Positions 63,616 through 64,000 of a stretch of DNA of 64,000 nucleotides are shown here, piece by piece. Each line of letters starts with the position of its first letter. Within the stretch, counting starts at the first letter, position 1. The stretch covers positions 1 to 64,000 of the forward strand of contig JBLHGQ010000002.1 in assembly GCA_047614505.1 (NCBI GenBank), written 5' to 3'. The stretch comes from JABDJL01 sp047614505 (GTDB taxonomy: Bacteria; Pseudomonadota; Gammaproteobacteria; Xanthomonadales; SZUA-36). The notes below the pieces were generated by a model. That model was given only the letters and a program-made list of their open reading frames with translations, was not told the origin of the DNA and made no database searches. Made by a program: the position numbers and the translations under genes.

Positions 63616-64000
63616 GAAAGATTCCGGCAAGAAAGAATCAGGTCAACAAGGCCGGGGTAATCTTTTTATCATTGCCGCACCATCAGGCGGTGGCAAAACC
63701 AGCCTTGTAAATGCCTTGTTGGCTGCCGATAAACGCCTTGCACTGTCCGTTTCTCACACCACCAGAAGTGCACGCAAAGGCGAGGAAGACGGAGTTCAGT
63801 ATCATTTTGTTAACTTGGACATGTTCAAAAAACTGGTTAATGAGGGTGCGTTTTTGGAGCATGCCAACGTATTTGGAAACCATTACGGCACCCATGCCGG
63901 CGCACTTGAGCTGCAGTTGGGAAAAGGTCTTGATGTCATTCTGGAAATCGACTGGCAGGGTGCTGCACAGGTCAGAAAGATATTCCCGGAGTGTTGCTCT
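63608..64000 (+). CDS. gmk: Guanylate kinase, N-terminal part (runs off window)
   Basis: Phosphorylates GMP to GDP. From TTG 63608 the frame reads LSKKDSGKKE, then GNLFIIAAPSGGGKTSLVNALL (P-loop), SVSHTTRSARKGEEDGVQYHFVN (GMP site), FLEHANVFGNHYGTHAG and DVILEIDWQGAAQVRK, about 131 codons to the window edge. No ATG precedes the P-loop in this frame; TTG with AGG eight bases upstream is the likeliest start. It overlaps yicC. Confidence 0.93.
   Translation, partial: MSKKDSGKKESGQQGRGNLFIIAAPSGGGKTSLVNALLAADKRLALSVSHTTRSARKGEEDGVQYHFVNLDMFKKLVNEGAFLEHANVFGNHYGTHAGALELQLGKGLDVILEIDWQGAAQVRKIFPECCS

Overview
The window reads as one contiguous piece of a gammaproteobacterial chromosome, most likely from a free-living aerobic marine or aquatic heterotroph. 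The signs are a complete pilMNOPQ type IV pilus operon, a FadE-type acyl-CoA dehydrogenase, GlnS, MnmG, RppH, RNase PH, PepN, a type II citrate synthase, three TonB-dependent receptors and flavin-dependent tryptophan-halogenase-family enzymes. I cannot name a genus from the sequence. Genes are dense and mostly on the minus strand. No rRNA, tRNA, CRISPR array, prophage or intact transposase is visible.

Layout. 1-4.0 kb: the N-terminal part of a TonB-dependent receptor, then a minus-strand ECF sigma / membrane anti-sigma-like / DUF4097 operon with its own terminator. 4.1-9.1 kb: GTP-type PEP carboxykinase, a TetR regulator and the divergent fadE. 9.1-15.6 kb: a metal and cofactor acquisition block: BtuB-like receptor under a cobalamin riboswitch, ApbE flavin transferase, SufT-like Fe-S protein and a FecA-like receptor preceded by two Fur-box-like sites. 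15.7-21.1 kb: an accessory-looking block with a broken sulfotransferase fragment, a CRTAC1-type VCBS/ASPIC-UnbV protein and two tandem tryptophan-halogenase paralogues, one of which lacks the canonical catalytic residues. 21.2-26.3 kb: M28 peptidase lipoprotein, rppH, a BtuCD/FecCD-FecE-type importer and an ATP:ADP-antiporter-like carrier. 26.3-33.2 kb: an RND efflux pair, then an M48 protease with LemA.

33.2-41.8 kb: a 161-bp fold-back element with 13-bp inverted ends lies exactly at the glnS stop codon. Between glnS and mnmG is a structured, terminator-ended minus-strand segment that may be a small RNA. Next come mnmG, a membrane TPR protein and a tyrosine-rich, repeat-bearing lipoprotein. 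41.6-50.4 kb: small hypotheticals, pepN, a PLP dehydratase, tag, sixA, fRMsr, a DUF938 methyltransferase and hutF-hutG. 50.4-58.3 kb: pilMNOPQ and the divergent PBP1A gene, a widespread pairing. 58.3-64 kb: gltA, rpmE2, hemW, rdgB, rph, then yicC and the start of gmk.

Functional links. Cobalamin uptake is represented twice (btuB with its riboswitch; btuC-btuD), but no btuF is visible. Iron uptake is represented by FecA and its Fur-like sites. The hut genes supply the last two steps of the five-step histidine pathway that passes through formylglutamate. The least explained parts are the halogenase pair with the CRTAC1 protein, the fold-back element and the candidate small RNA.
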